NCBI RefSeq assembly: GCF_015690355.1 | Contig: NZ_JADPRT010000020.1 | Coordinates: forward strand, 120,871 to 184,870 | Source: Streptacidiphilus fuscans | Lineage (GTDB): Bacteria > Actinomycetota > Actinomycetes > Streptomycetales > Streptomycetaceae | Length of the DNA: 64,000 nt | Direction of reading: 5' to 3' | In this document: positions 8,238-16,836 of the stretch, piece after piece | Position numbering within the stretch: the stretch's first letter is position 1 | Layout: each line of letters begins with the position of its first letter | Position numbers and translations under genes: made by a program | Notes under the pieces: model-generated | What the model was told of the DNA's origin: nothing | Databases searched by the model: none | The model's input: the letters and a program-made list of their open reading frames with translations, nothing else

Positions 8238-9266
8238 ATGCGTTACCGCGGCCTCGGCAAGACCGGGATCAAGGTGAGCCCCTACGCTCTCGGCGCCATG
8301 ATGTTCGGTGCCCTCGGCAACACCGACCACGACGACTGTGTCCGCGTCATCCACCGGGCCCTGGACGCCGGCATCAACCTCATCGACACGGCCGACGTGT
8401 ACGCGCACGGCGAGTCGGAGGAGATCGTCGGCCGTGCGCTGAAGGGCCGTCGGGCCGACGTCGTACTCGCCACGAAGGCCAAGAACCCGATGAGCGACGA
8501 GCCGAACCACCAAGGCGCGTCCCGGCGTTGGCTGGTGCGCGCGCTGGAGGACTCGCTGCGCCGCCTCGATACCGACTACGTCGACGTCTACCAGATCCAC
8601 CGCCCGGACCCGGACACCGACATCGAGGAGACGCTCCAGGCTCTGACCGACCTGCAGCGAGCCGGCAAGATCCGCACCTTCGGCACCTCGGCCATGCCCG
8701 CCTCCGAACTCGTCCGCGCCCACTGGGTCGCCGAGCGCCGCGGCCTCGCCCGGCCGCGTACCGAGCAGCCGGTGTACTCGATCCTCAACCGGGGCATCGA
8801 GCGCGAGGTGCTCCCGGTGGCCCAGGAGTTCGGCATGGGCACCCTGGTCTGGTCGCCGCTCGGCGGCGGGCTGCTGACCGGGCGTTACCGGAAGGGCCAG
8901 CAGGCCGCGACACACCGCTCGCAGTACGGCTTCCACCACCTCAAGGACGACCGGCGGCTCGACGTCGTCGAACAGCTCATCCCGCTCGCCGAAGAGGCGG
9001 GCATGCCGCTGACCCATCTGGCGATGGGCTTCGTGCTCGCACACCCCGGCGTCACATCCGCGCTCCTCGGACCGCGGACCATGGCGCACCTGGACGATCT
9101 GCTCGCGGGCGCCGAGGTCACGCTCTCGGACGACGTCCTGGACCGGATCGACGCCATCGTGCCGCCCGGCACAGACACCGGCACGCTCGACATGGCCTAC
9201 CAGCCGCCGGCCATCCGCCAGCGGGAATTGAGGCGTCGTCCGCCGGTCGAACGCGCAGCGGCGTGA
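8238..9266 (+). CDS. aldo/keto reductase
   Basis: 342 aa TIM-barrel NADPH-dependent oxidoreductase. The catalytic tetrad is visible: Asp50 and Tyr55 (NLIDTADVYAHGESE), Lys80 (VLATKAK) and His121 (YQIHRPDP). The pattern IREV-like EVLPVAQEFGMGTLVWSPLGGGLLTG and the C-terminal cofactor segment are standard. Class: AKR11/12-like (bacterial general AKR); the carbonyl substrate is unknown. GGAGA precedes the ATG. The divergent AraC protein is the likely regulator. The final 15 residues are Arg-rich and not conserved. Confidence 0.88.
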   Translation: MRYRGLGKTGIKVSPYALGAMMFGALGNTDHDDCVRVIHRALDAGINLIDTADVYAHGESEEIVGRALKGRRADVVLATKAKNPMSDEPNHQGASRRWLVRALEDSLRRLDTDYVDVYQIHRPDPDTDIEETLQALTDLQRAGKIRTFGTSAMPASELVRAHWVAERRGLARPRTEQPVYSILNRGIEREVLPVAQEFGMGTLVWSPLGGGLLTGRYRKGQQAATHRSQYGFHHLKDDRRLDVVEQLIPLAEEAGMPLTHLAMGFVLAHPGVTSALLGPRTMAHLDDLLAGAEVTLSDDVLDRIDAIVPPGTDTGTLDMAYQPPAIRQRELRRRPPVERAAA

Positions 9267-9451
9267 CAACACCACGACAGCCCACGGCGTGGTTTGCACC
9301 GCAGCAGCCCCGAGAGCCGGGACAGCGTCAGCCCTGAAAGCCTCAGCCCTATGACCCCGCACCACAAAGCAGCGGGGAGCAGACGCCTGCTCCCGACAAC
9401 GTGCGGACCTCCCGACCTGGGGAGGTGCCGGACCCCTGTTATCGTGCGCCG

Positions 9452-9883
9452 ATGTCAACGATCAGACAGTTCCAAGTGACCTTCGACTGCGCGGAGCCTG
9501 CGCGCCTCGCCGCCTTCTGGTGCGAGGTGCTGGGGTACGTCGTACCGACGGTCCCGGAGGGCTTCGCCACGTGGGAGGAGTACCACCGCTCGCTGCCGCC
9601 CGAGGATGAGATCTACTTCGCGTGCACTGATCCCTCGGGTGTGGGCCCGCGCTTGCTCTTCCAGCGAGTTCCCGAAGGCAAGGTCGTCAAGAACCGGGTG
9701 CATCTCGATGTGCGGGTCGGCGCCGGGCTCGTGGGTGAGGAGCGCCTGGCCACACTCGAGGCCGAATGCGCACGGCTGATGGCGCTCGGCGCGAAACACG
9801 TGCTGACGCAGCGCGCCGATGGCGTCAACGAGTCGTGCATCACGATGCAGGACATCGAGGGAAACGAGTTCTGCCTCGCCTGA
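9452..9883 (+). CDS. VOC-family (glyoxalase/bleomycin-resistance-like) protein
   Basis: 143 aa. Two beta-alpha-beta-beta-beta units of the vicinal oxygen chelate fold: QFQVTFDCAEPARLAAFWCEVLGY at the N-terminus, NRVHLDVRVG in the middle and MQDIEGNEFCL at the end (the Glu of the metal site). This is the Glyoxalase_6 type, common in actinobacteria and mostly uncharacterised. It stands alone, 185 bp after the aldo/keto reductase, and is the last gene before the inserted region. Confidence 0.82.
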   Translation: MSTIRQFQVTFDCAEPARLAAFWCEVLGYVVPTVPEGFATWEEYHRSLPPEDEIYFACTDPSGVGPRLLFQRVPEGKVVKNRVHLDVRVGAGLVGEERLATLEAECARLMALGAKHVLTQRADGVNESCITMQDIEGNEFCLA

Positions 9884-10069
9884 TTCCCCAACTGTCCGGA
9901 TTGCAGGGAGTGAGTCAGCGACGCTTGAATACCCCGTCGCTGGAGACCCGCAGGACGGCGCCTCTACGCTCCGCGACCGCAAGCCCTGAATGGCAATGTG
10001 CAGGCCATGCCGTGAACGTGTGTCCCAATAGACGTCTGGGCAAGCCGGTTGCCGTCACCCACCGCCGTC

Positions 10070-10103
10070 AAAGGCCCCGCAGCATGATCGCTGCGGGGCC
10101 TTT
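10070..10103. terminator. strong hairpin, probably the displaced tRNA-Val terminator
   Basis: Perfect 14-bp stem AAAGGCCCCGCAGC / GCTGCGGGGCCTTT around a 6-base loop. It lies 4 bases from the left att copy, on the side where the 3' end of the tRNA-Val gene lay before insertion. I infer that this was the terminator of the tRNA gene and is now about 23 kb away from it. There is no coding gene in 9884-10600 other than this hairpin, the att copy and a short unassigned open frame near 10330-10491. Confidence 0.75.
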
Positions 10104-10106
10104 GGG

Positions 10107-10152
10107 CTGGTGGGCGCAGACGGATTCGAACCGCCGACATCTGCTTTGTAAG
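10107..10152. repeat. att copy 1: 3' part of tRNA-Val (left boundary)
   Basis: 46 bp identical to 33411-33456 except one base (G here, A at 33420). It matches the 3' half of the tRNA-Val gene from the CCA end to the anticodon loop, and the rest of the tRNA is absent. Together with the nearby hairpin it is probably the original chromosomal 3' end. It marks the left boundary of the inserted region. Confidence 0.85.
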
Positions 10153-10600
10153 TTTTCCCCGAGCAGGCCGCCGACCTGCAACGATGCATGGGGCAAGGCC
10201 TGGGAGCTGCAAAAATCACTCTCAGTAGATCTCATCCTCTCTCGACATTTCTCAGCCTCATATGTGCCAAATCCGTGCTGCCTTGAGGCTGCGCGGGCCA
10301 GTGGGTGAAGGGCTTGCCCAGGATACCGATTGCCCCTCGCTGCTGCGGTTTCCACAACGCTCTCCGAACTAACAGAGAACATCAATTTCTTCGGCGCCAT
10401 CAACGTCGACGTCGAAGCGAAACTGGCCAAGCTCGACACTGGCGGGTGGCGGCCACTACGACTGGCAGTCCTTAGGGATCTGGGCCTGTGACGCTTCCCT
10501 GCCCGCGGGTGCGGCGCGCCTGCCGGTAGCCCCTCGGAGTTTCGATATCGCCGGTGTCGGCGCGTTCAGCGCCGCAGGTTCCGAGTGCCACCTACGCCCT

Positions 10601-11470
10601 CTACCCATCGCCGCTTTCGCGCGTGCGCGCTGCGGGTTCGTCGGGCGACGGTCCGGTGTGGAAGATCGGCCAGCAAATCTCGGTGCGCCACTCGGCCGCC
10701 TCCGCGCTCTCGCGGCGACCAACGGGGTAGTACTCGCGGATCGGGCCGTCCACGGCGAGGGCATGTTCAGCGACGTACGTGCCGAGGGCTCCGTAGGCCA
10801 GGTCGATATTCGTATGCGGGCCGCGGTGCACGATCGTCGCCAACTCGACCGCCGGGATGACCAGCGCGTCGACCCGACCCATGGGGCGCAGCGGTCCGGC
10901 GCACGGCACGAAGATCGTCGCCGGTCCGTGCCCGTGGGTGAACAGGTCGGTGCTGAAGATCCCGCCGGCCGGTGCGTCGGCGGCCAGGCCCTGGGCGTCG
11001 AGCGTCGCGTAGATCTCACCGAGCGCACCCTGGTACCAGGTCAACGCCTCGGCGACGTCCACCGTCTCGGTGATCGCAGCCGCTGGCGTGGCCGGGACGC
11101 TCCGGCGCCCGATCTCGGCCCGGGTGCCGCCCGGCGGGCGGGTGAGCAGGTCGCGCAGCGAGGCGACCGCAGACTGGCTGCGCGCCAACTCCTGCTCCAT
11201 CTGGTTCAGGTGCGCGGCCAGGAGCGCGTTGCGGGTGTCGAGGTCGGGGGCGGCCAGCACCTTGGTGATCTGCTCGACCGGCATGTCCAGGGCGCGGAAT
11301 CGGCGGATGATCTGCGCGGTCGGGATCTGCGCGGTGGTGTAGTACCGGTGGCCGGTGTGCCGGTCCACCTCGTCCGGTTCCAGCAGGCCCACCTGGTGGT
11401 AGTAGCGCAGCGTCTTCACGCTCAGGTGCGTGGCCCTCGCGAAGTCCCCGATCGGCAGTGTCGCGTCCAT
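10601..11470 (-). CDS. MerR-family regulator with GyrI-like effector domain
   Basis: 289 aa from the ATG at 11470. Residues 1-70 form the MerR winged helix (LPIGDFARATHLSVKTLRYYHQVGLL and HRYYTTAQI), residues 75-115 the dimer helix, and the C-terminal 150 residues a GyrI/AraC-E effector domain as in BmrR-type multidrug regulators. The gene is divergent from an NTF2-like gene, and the space between them holds a TTGCAC-N19-CAGGGT element with the long spacer typical of MerR-activated promoters. A near copy of this promoter lies at 14.06 kb, so the protein probably controls both sites. Confidence 0.87.
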   Translation of the reverse strand: MDATLPIGDFARATHLSVKTLRYYHQVGLLEPDEVDRHTGHRYYTTAQIPTAQIIRRFRALDMPVEQITKVLAAPDLDTRNALLAAHLNQMEQELARSQSAVASLRDLLTRPPGGTRAEIGRRSVPATPAAAITETVDVAEALTWYQGALGEIYATLDAQGLAADAPAGGIFSTDLFTHGHGPATIFVPCAGPLRPMGRVDALVIPAVELATIVHRGPHTNIDLAYGALGTYVAEHALAVDGPIREYYPVGRRESAEAAEWRTEICWPIFHTGPSPDEPAARTRESGDG

Positions 11471-11487
11471 GCCTGCCACTGTGCCAC

Positions 11488-11554
11488 CTCCCCCAAGGGG
11501 AGATGCACGGGCGCACGCGAATCTTGCACCTCCCCTGACGGCACATTGCAGGGT
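11488..11554 (+). promoter_or_regulatory. MerR-type promoter, copy 1
   Basis: TTGCAC (11524-11529), a 19-base spacer and CAGGGT (11549-11554). The spacer carries the dyad CCCTG-N11-CAGGG, as expected for MerR regulators that realign a long spacer. Upstream at 11488-11502 is CTCCCC-CAA-GGGGAG. From 11522 to 11592 the sequence is nearly identical to 14057-14127, and the distance from the upstream palindrome to the -35 box is the same in both copies. Confidence 0.65.
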
Positions 11555-11601
11555 TGTCCGTAGCTGCCGATCAGGGCCGCGAGACAAAGGGAGCCGAAAC
11601 T

Positions 11602-11973
11602 ATGACCACGCCCACGAGCACCGCCCTGCCGCCCGTCGTCGCCGAGTACCTGGCGGCGGTCAACGCCTTCGACCTGGGCCGGATGGTCGCCACATTCGCC
11701 GAGGACGCCTACGTCAACGACGCGCGCCGTGAGATCAGCGGCATCGCAACCATCCGGGCCTGGGCCGAGAAGGAGATGATCGGCGACCGCGTCACGATGG
11801 AGCCGATCGAGGTCGTCGCGCACTACGGCCAGACCATCGTGCGCTCGCGCTATGACGGCACCTACGACAAGACCAGCCTCCCGGCCGAACTGCTGATGTC
11901 GGACTACTTCAGCGTGCGCGACGGCAAGATCGTCAGCCTCGCCGTGATCCGCAACCAGCCCTCCCCGTACTGA
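11602..11973 (+). CDS. NTF2-like (SnoaL-type) protein
   Basis: 123 aa, cone-shaped alpha+beta barrel family: PPVVAEYLAAVNAFDLGRMVATFAEDAYVND at the N-terminus and a YFSVRDGKIVSLAVIRNQ end. Family members act as small isomerases, hydrolases or ligand-binding proteins; no catalytic function can be assigned. AAAGGGAG precedes the ATG. It is transcribed from MerR-type promoter copy 1, opposite to the merR gene, and is a functional parallel of the NTF2-like gene at 14.1 kb. Confidence 0.8.
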   Translation: MTTPTSTALPPVVAEYLAAVNAFDLGRMVATFAEDAYVNDARREISGIATIRAWAEKEMIGDRVTMEPIEVVAHYGQTIVRSRYDGTYDKTSLPAELLMSDYFSVRDGKIVSLAVIRNQPSPY

Positions 11974-12135
11974 CAGACACCGCCGTGCCCGGCCCGCCCA
12001 AGGCCCGCGACGCACGCAACCCGCCCGCCGACCCGCGTGCGCCACCACTTCGTTACGCACCCATCCGTCCACTCATGGGGATCGTTGAATGTCTTCGGGG
12101 GCGATCTGTTTGTGGGGCCGCCCGGCCTGGCCACG

Positions 12136-12825
12136 TCAAAGGAGTTGGAGCACCTCGGCCAGCGCACTGGGACGCCGGTCCACGGGCAGGGGGTCGAGCA
12201 GGTGGACCTGGCACCCCAGCGCAGCGGCGCCGGAGTCCGCAATGGGCTCGTCTCCCACCATGAGTGCGTCACCAGGCGCCACTCCGAGCTTGTCGCAGGC
12301 CATCTGGAAGATCCGGGGGTCGGGCTTCTTCACCCCGCACTCGAAGGAGAGGAAGTAGGCGTCCACGAGGTCGTCAACACCGTGGTCGCGGAAGACAGGG
12401 CGCATGTCCCAGCCAATGTTGCTGATTACAGCGACGGGGATGCCTCGCTCTCGGAGAGCGCGGAGGGTCGCCTCCGCGTCGGGATAAGGCTGCCATGCCC
12501 CGGACACCTGAGAACGTTCATACAAGGCTTCGGCCAGGTCAGCCGCTGGCAGGCCCGCTTCCCGGGCCATGGCTGTGAATGCCGCCCGGTGTCGTTCGGC
12601 GGTCAGATCGCGTTCCCGCCACAATCCCTCCAGATGGGGCGGAACCTGGCGCGGAGGCACCCCGCCGGGCTGAGCCCCGAACTCTTCCAGCCCGCTGACG
12701 CACGCGTCGAGTTCGTCCTCAGAAACAGCCAGACCAGCGTCCGCTACCACCGCGCGCAGCCACTTCGCGGCCGATTCAATGCGGAAGAGGGTCCCGGAGA
12801 AGTCGAACATCACACCCTTGATCAT
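12136..12825 (-). CDS. HAD-superfamily hydrolase
   Basis: 229 aa phosphatase-like protein. Motif I is DFSGT (Asp8 nucleophile; the second acid of DxD is replaced by Ser, seen in several HAD subgroups), motif II VISN, motif III KKPDP and motif IV VGDEPIADSGAAALG. A helical C1 cap lies between motifs I and II. The substrate is unknown, and the missing second Asp leaves phosphatase activity uncertain. It stands alone on the minus strand. Confidence 0.82.
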   Translation of the reverse strand: MIKGVMFDFSGTLFRIESAAKWLRAVVADAGLAVSEDELDACVSGLEEFGAQPGGVPPRQVPPHLEGLWRERDLTAERHRAAFTAMAREAGLPAADLAEALYERSQVSGAWQPYPDAEATLRALRERGIPVAVISNIGWDMRPVFRDHGVDDLVDAYFLSFECGVKKPDPRIFQMACDKLGVAPGDALMVGDEPIADSGAAALGCQVHLLDPLPVDRRPSALAEVLQLL

Positions 12826-13007
12826 GCCGCCGATCCTGGCCGCGCCGACGAGCCGACCGCAACCCCACGACGGTCAAGATCCGCAGCCCGAACGATCCAC
12901 CCGCGTCCTCAGATCCTCAAAGCCTGAACCAGCCGAGGAAACACGATCCACCCGGGTCGATTTCAAGAATCACCATCACCACCTCCGGAAAGCGGGAACC
13001 ACTTCCC

Positions 13008-13959
13008 ATGGACTACACCCTCGACCCCGAACTCGTCCCTCTCCTGGCCTCCCGCACCGAGCAGGCCGCCGGCGTACCCGCCCGGGAGCGCGGGGACTGG
13101 AGGTCGATTCGCGAGGCCGGCAACCTCGGCCAGGCCGCCATGGCGGCGCTGGTCCCCCCCGGTCACCGGGATCAAGACCGCCACCTACTTCGCCAGGGCG
13201 CCCGACGGCGCCCGGATCGAACTGCGCTGGTACACCACTGGCGAGACCACCGGGCCCGGCCCGGCCGTGCTCTACGCCCACGGCGGCGGCATGATCCTGG
13301 GCGACCTGGACGCCTACGACACCCTGCTCTCCTGGTACGTCGCACACAGCCGGGTGCCGTTCCTGTCCGTCGACTACCGCCTGGCCCCCGAGGCGACCGG
13401 CACCATGCTCGCCGAGGACGTCTTCGCCGGCCTGACCTGGCTCACCGACCACGCGCACGAACTGGCCGTGGACACCGGACGCATCGCGGTGATGGGCGAC
13501 AGCGGCGGCGGCGCACCCGCCGCAGCCACCGCCATCCTGGCCCGCGACCGGCACATCCCCCTGGCTCGGCAGATCCTGGTCTATCCCATGCTCGACGACC
13601 GCAACCAGGGCCCCGACCCGGCCCGCGAACCCTTCCTGACCTGGACCTACGACGACAACCACACCGCCTGGAAGGCGGTGCTCGGCGACACGTTCGACAC
13701 CGCGGATGTCTCCCCGATCGCCGCACCGGCCCGCCTAACCGACTTCACCGGACTGGCCCCCGCCTACATCGACACCGGTGACCTCGACATCTTCCGCGAC
13801 GAGGACATCGCCTACGCCGCACACCTGGCCGCCGCGGGCGTCCCCGTCGAACTGCACGTCCATCCCGGCGTCCCGCACGGATGGGACCGCCTCGCCCCCC
13901 AATCCGGGGCCGCCCGACGCGCCTTCGCCGACCGCATCCGCACCCTGGCCGCCCTCTGA
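13008..13959 (+). pseudogene. HSL-type alpha/beta hydrolase with a frameshift
   Basis: The 5' part (to about 13160) and the rest of the gene lie in different frames. The break is at a run of seven C (13154-13160), and removing one C joins both parts into a continuous product of about 316 residues. The downstream part shows the HSL/arylacetamide-deacetylase motifs: YAHGGGMILGD (oxyanion hole), MGDSGGGAPAA (nucleophile Ser), a DTGDLDIFRDE segment with the catalytic Asp, and GVPHGWD (His). It may be a real pseudogene or a sequencing error in the homopolymer. Confidence 0.75.
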
Positions 13960-14019
13960 GTGGCCGACCTCGCGGGGGAAACCCCATGTCCAGTACTGAG
14001 GCAGGCCCTGGGCAAAGGG

Positions 14020-14089
14020 GATCTCCCCCCAGGGGAGATCCCGTCGCGGGGCTGGGTCTTGCACCTCCCCTGACGGCACGCCGCAGGGT
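14020..14089 (+). promoter_or_regulatory. MerR-type promoter, copy 2
   Basis: Perfect 9-bp palindrome GATCTCCCC-CCA-GGGGAGATC at 14020-14040, then TTGCAC (14059-14064), a 19-base spacer and CAGGGT (14084-14089). It is a near copy of the region before the first NTF2-like gene, differing at about six of 71 positions in the core and leader. It drives the second NTF2-like gene and probably responds to the same MerR protein. Confidence 0.65.
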
Positions 14090-14135
14090 TGTCCGTGGCG
14101 GCCGATCAGGGCCGCGAGACGAAGGGAGCAAGGTC

Positions 14136-14552
14136 ATGACGACGACCGAGCAGGACAAGGAAGCCATCATCGCCATCGTCCGCGAGATGGCGGACTCGAT
14201 GACCGGCGCGCAGAGCACCCGGCACTGGGCATCCGACGTGCTGTGGTTCGACATCCCCCCGTTCGCGTCCAGGGGCGTCGCCCCGGCGCGCAAGCTGTTC
14301 GACGACACCTTCGCCAACTTCGAGTCCTGCAACGTCGAGATCCTCGAACTGGACGCGAAGGTCAACGCGGACATGGGCATCGTCTGCACCGTGCAGAGCA
14401 CGAATATCGTGCTCAAGAACGGCTCCACCAAGCACGTCATGGCCCGGCAGACCGACTGCTTCCAACGGCGCGAGAACGGCTGGGAACTGATCCACCAGCA
14501 CGCCTCCGTCCCGGCCGGCGGCGAATGGGACGGCAAGATCACCACCGCGTAG
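14136..14552 (+). CDS. NTF2-like (SnoaL/ketosteroid-isomerase-like) protein
   Basis: 138 aa. KEAIIAIVREMADSMTG, VLWFDIPPFASRG and the final strand QRRENGWELIHQHASVP mark the SnoaL_3/ketosteroid-isomerase-like fold. It is only distantly similar to the NTF2-like protein at 11.6 kb, yet has nearly the same promoter and leader. GAAGGGAG lies before the ATG. The role is unknown; the shared control suggests that both belong to one detoxification or small catabolic response. Confidence 0.8.
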   Translation: MTTTEQDKEAIIAIVREMADSMTGAQSTRHWASDVLWFDIPPFASRGVAPARKLFDDTFANFESCNVEILELDAKVNADMGIVCTVQSTNIVLKNGSTKHVMARQTDCFQRRENGWELIHQHASVPAGGEWDGKITTA

Positions 14553-14723
14553 GGCCTGATCTGCGGCGACCGGTCCGCCTGCCGAAGCGAGTAGCCGCTG
14601 ACCCTTCAGTGATCACAAGGAGGGCGTTGGCGTTGCACCGATTCCCCGGCTGCGCCCGATCATTGGGACATTTGGAGCCGAGCGGGAATCTCGGCGCAGG
14701 GAGACCGGATCGCACCGCGAGGT

Positions 14724-15362
14724 TCAGCTGCAGTGCCACTGGTGAGACAGGGCGGCGGGGACGGCCTGGGAGCAGTCGCTGGTGGGTGGGAAGGAGTCGG
14801 ATCCGGTGAACGCCCACCCGGTGCTCGGCGTGAAGCGGAAGAACTGCAGGACTGAGCCTTCATCCTGAAGTTGGACCAGGTCGCTGTCGGTCGCTCCGGC
14901 TGCCGCCTCAAACCGCGCGGCGGCGTAGAGCGTTGTGCCGCAGCTGCCGTAGTAGAACTCACCGGGCTTGGGCTGGATGTGGTAGATCCGTTTCGCGTTG
15001 GCCCAGGTCTGAGTGACGGCCCACTTCACGTCGGCCGGGACGGCAAGGTTCCGGCATGCGACATCGGCGGGCGCGTCCGACCGGTGAGCCGTGGAGGCGG
15101 CGGCAGTCGGCGTTGCGGGCGACGGTGCCGGGGCGGTGACTGTCTTCGTCGGCGCGAGGGTCGGGCTCGGCATCACCGCTGCGGAAGCGGAGGCCGTCGG
15201 CCAAGCCGAAACGGTGGCCGACGGTGTTGCCGAGGCGTCGGTCGAGGGCCGTACCGGAGATGCGGCCGACGACGCGCCAGACTGGTTGCACGCAGTGAGC
15301 ACCAGGAAAGCGACGGCCGTAAGCGCTGCTGCCGCGGTGGACCTGCCGAAGCCGAAGATCAT
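14724..15362 (-). CDS. putative lipoprotein
   Basis: 212 aa. The N-terminus has a signal peptide with lipobox LTAC (Cys25), then a Ser/Ala/Pro/Thr-rich spacer of about 70 residues and a C-terminal globular domain of about 110 residues with four Cys (for instance VACRNL, GSCGTT, SDCSQ, HWHCS), likely two disulfides. The protein should be exported and anchored in the outer leaflet. I do not recognise the domain. The ATG at 15362 follows GGGGGGACC; the upstream GTG is less likely. Confidence 0.7.
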   Translation of the reverse strand: MIFGFGRSTAAAALTAVAFLVLTACNQSGASSAASPVRPSTDASATPSATVSAWPTASASAAVMPSPTLAPTKTVTAPAPSPATPTAAASTAHRSDAPADVACRNLAVPADVKWAVTQTWANAKRIYHIQPKPGEFYYGSCGTTLYAAARFEAAAGATDSDLVQLQDEGSVLQFFRFTPSTGWAFTGSDSFPPTSDCSQAVPAALSHQWHCS

Positions 15363-15562
15363 GGTCCCCCCATGTCCGAACACGATGGCGAGAGAACCTT
15401 ACGAGACTCGCACTGGCCCGGACATACCAGGTGGCGGGCGCGCGCTGTCGGCCCCGGAGTTGCCTCACAGGCCGATGGAATAGAGTCAAAGGCCAAGGAC
15501 TGTCCCGTAATCGATCTTGGCGCGTGGTTGCGTGCGGTCTGACGGCAGACGGGCTCGTCTGC

Positions 15563-16330
15563 TCAGCCGGCCTGGATGAGGTTGTGCAGGCGGGCGACCC
15601 CGAGCATGGCGGGGTGGACGCCGTCGCCCTTGAGAAGGCAGTCGCGAAGTATCTTCCACGTCTTCATCCGGGCGAAGACGTGCTCTACTCGGGCTCGGAC
15701 CTCTTTGTGGGAGCGGTTGTGCTCACGCTTCCAGTCGCAGAGTTCGCCGCCTGCAGGCCGGCGATGCGGGATGATCAGCCCGGTGCCCGGGTAGCCGCCG
15801 CCGGCGATCGTGGTGGCCTTTCCGACGGCGGCCTTCGCGCCCGACTCAGCTCAGGCCTTGCAGTCGTTGCGGTTACCCGGCAGGGGGCGCCCGACCACGA
15901 CGACCAGCTGAGAGTCCGCGTCGATGACGACCTGGTGGTTGGTGGAGTACCGATAGCTCTTGGACTGTTCGGCGACGTTGTGGTCCCGTGTCGGCACCAG
16001 CGTGCCGTCGACGATGAGCACGGCGTCCCTGCGGAACCGCTGCCGCTGCTTGACTGCGAGAAGCGGCCCGGTGTGGTCGACGATCCGGTCGGCCGCGGAC
16101 TTCGAGATCCCGAACAACGGGTCGAGCTGACGCAGCGTCAGGTTAGCGCGCCAGTACGCGGCCACCAACAGCACCCGGTCCTCCAGCGGCAGCGACCACG
16201 GTCGCCCTGGACGAGCCTTGTCAGCACCTTCACGCCGCAGAACCGTGATCAGTTTGTGGAACAGCCGCGGGCTCAGTCCGGTGAACGGGGCGATCCAGGA
16301 CGGCTCCGAAGCCGTGATCACGCAAGGCAC
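15563..16330 (-). pseudogene. IS5-family DDE transposase, nonsense mutation
   Basis: About 256 codons. The N-terminal helix-turn-helix region (SWIAPFTGLSPRLFHKLI, LTLRQLDPLFGISKSAADRIV) and the catalytic core (VLIVDGTLVPTRD, VVIDADSQLVVVVGRPLPGNRND) are in one frame. A TGA near 15852 replaces the Trp expected after NDCKA. After it the same frame continues with ARVEHVFARMKTWKILRDC and RLHNLIQ to the natural stop at 15563. One base change thus separates it from an intact transposase. Confidence 0.8.
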
Positions 16331-16401
16331 GGCGAAGATGATCTCAGTTGCCAGAGGCCCCGGAACAGCCGATCCTGTTGCCTTCGAGAGCGGAGGCGGA
16401 C

Positions 16402-16785
16402 ATGGGACTCGTGCTGTTCCCAGGCGACGGCAACAACGACAGCCCGGACGCCTGCTGGTCTTACACGAGGTTCGCCACGTTCCGCGAGCGCCTGGCACGC
16501 ACCGAGGGCATTGATCCCTCAACGATGCACGGGTTCGGCGGGGATCTCCCCTGGACCACCGCTGCCACCCCCCTCGCGCCGCTGCTGGGCCACCCGGAGA
16601 CAGACGGCCCGAATCTCACGCCTGGCCAGTGCGCAGCGATGCTGCCGCGTCTCGAAGAGATCATCGTCCAGTGGCAGGAAGACGACCGGGACCCTCTGGC
16701 CGACCAACACCTCGACGACGCTCGTCGGCTCCGCGTCGTCCTGCACTTCTGCACAGATCGCCGGGTCGATCTCCTCTTTGTCTGA
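16402..16785 (+). CDS. hypothetical protein inside the IS element
   Basis: 127 aa, with GGAGG five bases before the ATG. Features: GLVLFPGDGNNDSPDACWSY at the start, a GHPETDGPNLTPGQCAAMLPRLEEIIVQW helix and a strand LRVVLHFC near the end. It resembles small uncharacterised actinobacterial proteins and I cannot assign a function. It lies between the transposase start and the right inverted repeat, divergent from the transposase, so it may be a passenger of the IS. Confidence 0.55.
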   Translation: MGLVLFPGDGNNDSPDACWSYTRFATFRERLARTEGIDPSTMHGFGGDLPWTTAATPLAPLLGHPETDGPNLTPGQCAAMLPRLEEIIVQWQEDDRDPLADQHLDDARRLRVVLHFCTDRRVDLLFV

Positions 16786-16836
16786 CAGCTGGCGCATCGC
16801 CGGACATGAGGCCGTGCCGCTGTTACGGGACAGTCC

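Noticed and set aside
10107..10152. Possible second tRNA-Val gene
   Set aside because: Only the 3' half exists; no 5' acceptor or D arm.
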